Below, in pieces: positions 6,027 through 7,969 of a stretch of DNA of 7,969 bases. The stretch's first letter is position 1. Each line of letters starts with the position of its first letter. The notes beneath the pieces are model-generated. The model saw only the letters and a list, made by a program, of their open reading frames with translations, did not search any database and had not been told where the DNA came from. The translations under genes were made by a program, and so were the position numbers. This stretch comes from CAYXEN01 sp964464035. GTDB taxonomy: Bacteria > Krumholzibacteriota > Krumholzibacteriia > WVZY01. The stretch is from NCBI GenBank assembly GCA_964464035.1, contig CAYXEN010000090.1, positions 1-7,969 on the forward strand. Direction: 5' to 3'.

Positions 6027-7969
6027 ATGACATCCGTCCTTGCACCGGGTAAGGGGAGATCTACCATTTGTATTGCAACGACGGCGACGGCGTTCGCCGT
6101 CTTTGCTTATACACTTTGTCCCACCGTGTACGCGGGGGACAGCGGTGAACTGGCTCTCGCGGCATGGAGGCTGGGCGTTCCCCATCCGCCCGGCTATCCG
6201 GTTTTCGTCCTCCTGGGAAGGCTCGCGACCCTGGCGCGCGGCGTCGAGCCGGCCCTGGCCACGAATTTCATGTCCGCGTTGCTCTCCGCCGTCGCATGCG
6301 GTCTCCTGGCGCTGCTGCTCATGCGACTCGGGGTTTCGACTTGGGCGGCCGTGAGCGCCGCTTTGGTGTTGGCGATGAGCAGGACTTTCTGGAGCCAGGC
6401 GAATATCACCGAAGTCTACTCGCTGGCCGCACTGGGAACGGTGATCCTGCTTCTCGCCTTGGAGGCGGCGGTGAGAACCGGGAGCATGAAGAGCGTATAC
6501 CTGGTAGCATACCTCTGTGGGTTGCTGCCGGTCATTCACCAATCCCTCTTGCTTTTCCTGCCTGCCGGCCTTTACGTCTGCATCAGGGGCGTGCTGCGTC
6601 ACGGCAGGCGCCGTTCCGGCATCATCGTCGCCGCGGCCTCGCTCCTCCTTCTCGGTTTCTCACCGTATCTCTTCCCGATAGTCAGATCGCACGCTGATCC
6701 GTCCGTCAGCTGGGGGGGAGAAGTCGGTCCGGGGCGCATGCTCTCCTTTCTCTTGCGCAGGAACTACGGGGCGCTCAGGCAGAACGAGTTCTCCTTCGGG
6801 CTTCTCTTCGCGGACTTCCAGGATTTCTTCGACAAGCTCATCGGTGAATTCACGCTGCCGGTGCTCATCCTGTCGATACCGGGCGTGTCGTTCATGGGAC
6901 GGAGGAAGGTTTTCGGCAAGGTCCTCTTGATGATGTTCCTGGGCTTTCTCCTGGGAATGGTGCTCCTCATAAACCCGTACCCCGACTCCACGCATGCAAG
7001 TCAATTCACCGTTCTCTATCTTCCTTTGTTCGTGCTGACCGCGCTCCTTATAGGAGCAGGCATGCATGCCCTGCCTGGGTTGATCGCAGGGCGTGAATCT
7101 CTGGCGAGAAGGGCCTTCGCCGCCGACGAGCTGAGGGTGAACAGGATGGGAGGCAAGGCGCTCTGGGGCGGCGAGTCACCGGGACCGAACAAGGTGGCGA
7201 TGCGCTTCTTCACGATGCTGGCACTGGTCGCTCCGCTGGCGCTGGGTGTGCTGAATTTCCGTTACAACGACAGGAGTGATTTCTTCGATGCCAGGGTGTA
7301 CGGAGAGAACATTCTCCGCTCGCTGCCGAAGGGAGCGACTCTCGTGCTCGACGGGGACAACGAGACTTTCATCGTCGCCTATCTGGTGAAGGCGCTTGGG
7401 CTGCGCCCGGACGTCGAGCTCCTGCATCGAAAGGGCTACATGTTCGATGCGCCGGAAGGGCTCCGGAAATCGAAGCACTCGGAACTCGCCGAAAAGACGG
7501 TGACCTGGGAGAAGGCCATACTCGAGAGCAGACGGACGGTTTTTTTCGCGACCTATTGCAATCTCTCGCCGCTTCATGGATGGGTGCTCATGAGGGAAGG
7601 ATTGCTCTTCCGGGCGGTCCGCAAGCAGTTTCGTGGAGATGACGCGGCGGGCGAGGGGAAGGGGGCGTCCGGCGAGCGTGAGCGATCATGGAACCGCGAC
7701 GGGATCCTCCTTGGTTCGTACGACCTGGGCGTGCTCGAGCGCGATCCCGGGAGGATGGATTTCATAACGCGCAAGTTCGCCATCGGCTACCTCCAGGGCC
7801 TGTGGGAGAGGGCGAGGAAGGAAGGGGACGCTGCCGGGGCGGACAGCCTGCTCGCTGCCATCGGGCGGATGGGATACGATTTCGCGGAGGCGCAGTATCT
7901 GGTGGCTATGGAGATGGAGCGCAGAGGGGAGTTGGAGAAGGCCTACGAGAGGTATGTGATGTCGGCGAG
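6027..7969 (+). CDS. DUF2723 membrane protein, predicted GT-C-type glycosyltransferase, 3'-truncated
   Basis: Open from ATG 6027 to the right edge (647 complete codons), preceded by GGGGAG at 6015-6020. About eleven or twelve hydrophobic segments lie in residues 13-410. The first extracytoplasmic loop carries YAGDSGELALAAWRLG (35-50) and HPPGYPVF (53-60), the DUF2723 hallmark, with Asp38 and Glu41 in the place of the acidic catalytic residue of GT-C enzymes. FWSQANITEVYSLA (121-134) is also characteristic. A soluble part (about 411-580) includes ATLVLDGDNETFIVAYLV and LRPDVELLHR, then TPR-like helices begin (about 585-645) and run off the window. The related human protein TMEM260 is reported to be a protein O-mannosyltransferase, so a lipid-linked sugar donor and protein acceptor are plausible. 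Bacterial members are largely uncharacterised. Placement directly after the pilin suggests the pilin as substrate; this is inference. Confidence 0.85.
   Translation, partial: MTSVLAPGKGRSTICIATTATAFAVFAYTLCPTVYAGDSGELALAAWRLGVPHPPGYPVFVLLGRLATLARGVEPALATNFMSALLSAVACGLLALLLMRLGVSTWAAVSAALVLAMSRTFWSQANITEVYSLAALGTVILLLALEAAVRTGSMKSVYLVAYLCGLLPVIHQSLLLFLPAGLYVCIRGVLRHGRRRSGIIVAAASLLLLGFSPYLFPIVRSHADPSVSWGGEVGPGRMLSFLLRRNYGALRQNEFSFGLLFADFQDFFDKLIGEFTLPVLILSIPGVSFMGRRKVFGKVLLMMFLGFLLGMVLLINPYPDSTHASQFTVLYLPLFVLTALLIGAGMHALPGLIAGRESLARRAFAADELRVNRMGGKALWGGESPGPNKVAMRFFTMLALVAPLALGVLNFRYNDRSDFFDARVYGENILRSLPKGATLVLDGDNETFIVAYLVKALGLRPDVELLHRKGYMFDAPEGLRKSKHSELAEKTVTWEKAILESRRTVFFATYCNLSPLHGWVLMREGLLFRAVRKQFRGDDAAGEGKGASGERERSWNRDGILLGSYDLGVLERDPGRMDFITRKFAIGYLQGLWERARKEGDAAGADSLLAAIGRMGYDFAEAQYLVAMEMERRGELEKAYERYVMSA

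Noticed and set aside
5715..6602. Minus-strand open frame of 295 codons across the pilin and DUF2723 genes
   Set aside because: It is Arg-, Gln- and Cys-rich with no recognisable domain and spans two well-supported + strand genes, so it is a shadow frame.
7059..7070. Perfect 12-base palindrome GGCATGCATGCC
   Set aside because: It lies within a membrane-span coding region of the DUF2723 gene and has no associated site or repeat elsewhere in the window.
1..7969. tRNA, rRNA, CRISPR array, insertion sequence, prophage or attachment site
   Set aside because: No repeat arrays, transposase motifs, terminal inverted repeats or RNA-gene-like folds were recognised. Nearly all the sequence is packed + strand coding DNA.

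Overview
The window is a piece of a type IV pilus (type IV filament) operon from a diderm, Gram-negative-type bacterium. A secretin and its inner-membrane alignment complex are encoded, so an outer membrane must be present. GC content looks moderately high (high 50s percent by eye), with frequent AGG and ATA codons. The taxon cannot be fixed from the sequence. The fused PilM-PilN, the short secretin and the DUF2723 protein with a TPR tail would suit a deltaproteobacterial-type or FCB-type candidate phylum, but that is inference with low confidence.

Layout, all on the + strand with no opposite-strand gene supported: (1) positions 1-551, a minor prepilin of PilW/GspJ type, truncated at its 5' end by the window edge; (2) 559-1017, a PilX-like minor pilin; (3) 1014-2729, one polypeptide joining a PilM actin-like domain to a PilN-type membrane domain, an architecture like GspL; (4) 2737-3291, PilO-like; (5) 3281-3769, a PilP/GspC-like protein anchored by a membrane helix instead of a lipid; (6) 3735-5087, a compact PilQ/GspD-type secretin; (7) an 86-base gap with a palindrome, a spaced direct repeat and a weak -10-like hexamer; (8) 5174-5566, a stand-alone CheY-like receiver; (9) 5582-5959, a short class III-signal pilin that may be the major subunit; (10) 6027 to the right edge, a DUF2723 multi-membrane-span protein of predicted GT-C glycosyltransferase type, cut by the window edge.

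Genes 1-6 are tightly packed, with gaps of 7 bases or overlaps of 4, 11 and 35 bases, so they are probably one transcription and translation unit. Together they would form the fibre tip or minor subunits, the inner-membrane PilMNOP platform and the outer-membrane pore. The receiver and pilin genes are 15 bases apart and probably form a second block, or a continuation that may be separately initiated from the 86-base gap. The assembly ATPase (PilB/PilT), platform protein (PilC) and prepilin peptidase (PilD) are not in the window. The least expected element is the GT-C-type gene directly after the pilin. This suggests a pilin-modifying enzyme, in the same relative position as pilin glycosyltransferases of some Pseudomonas strains, but from a different family.
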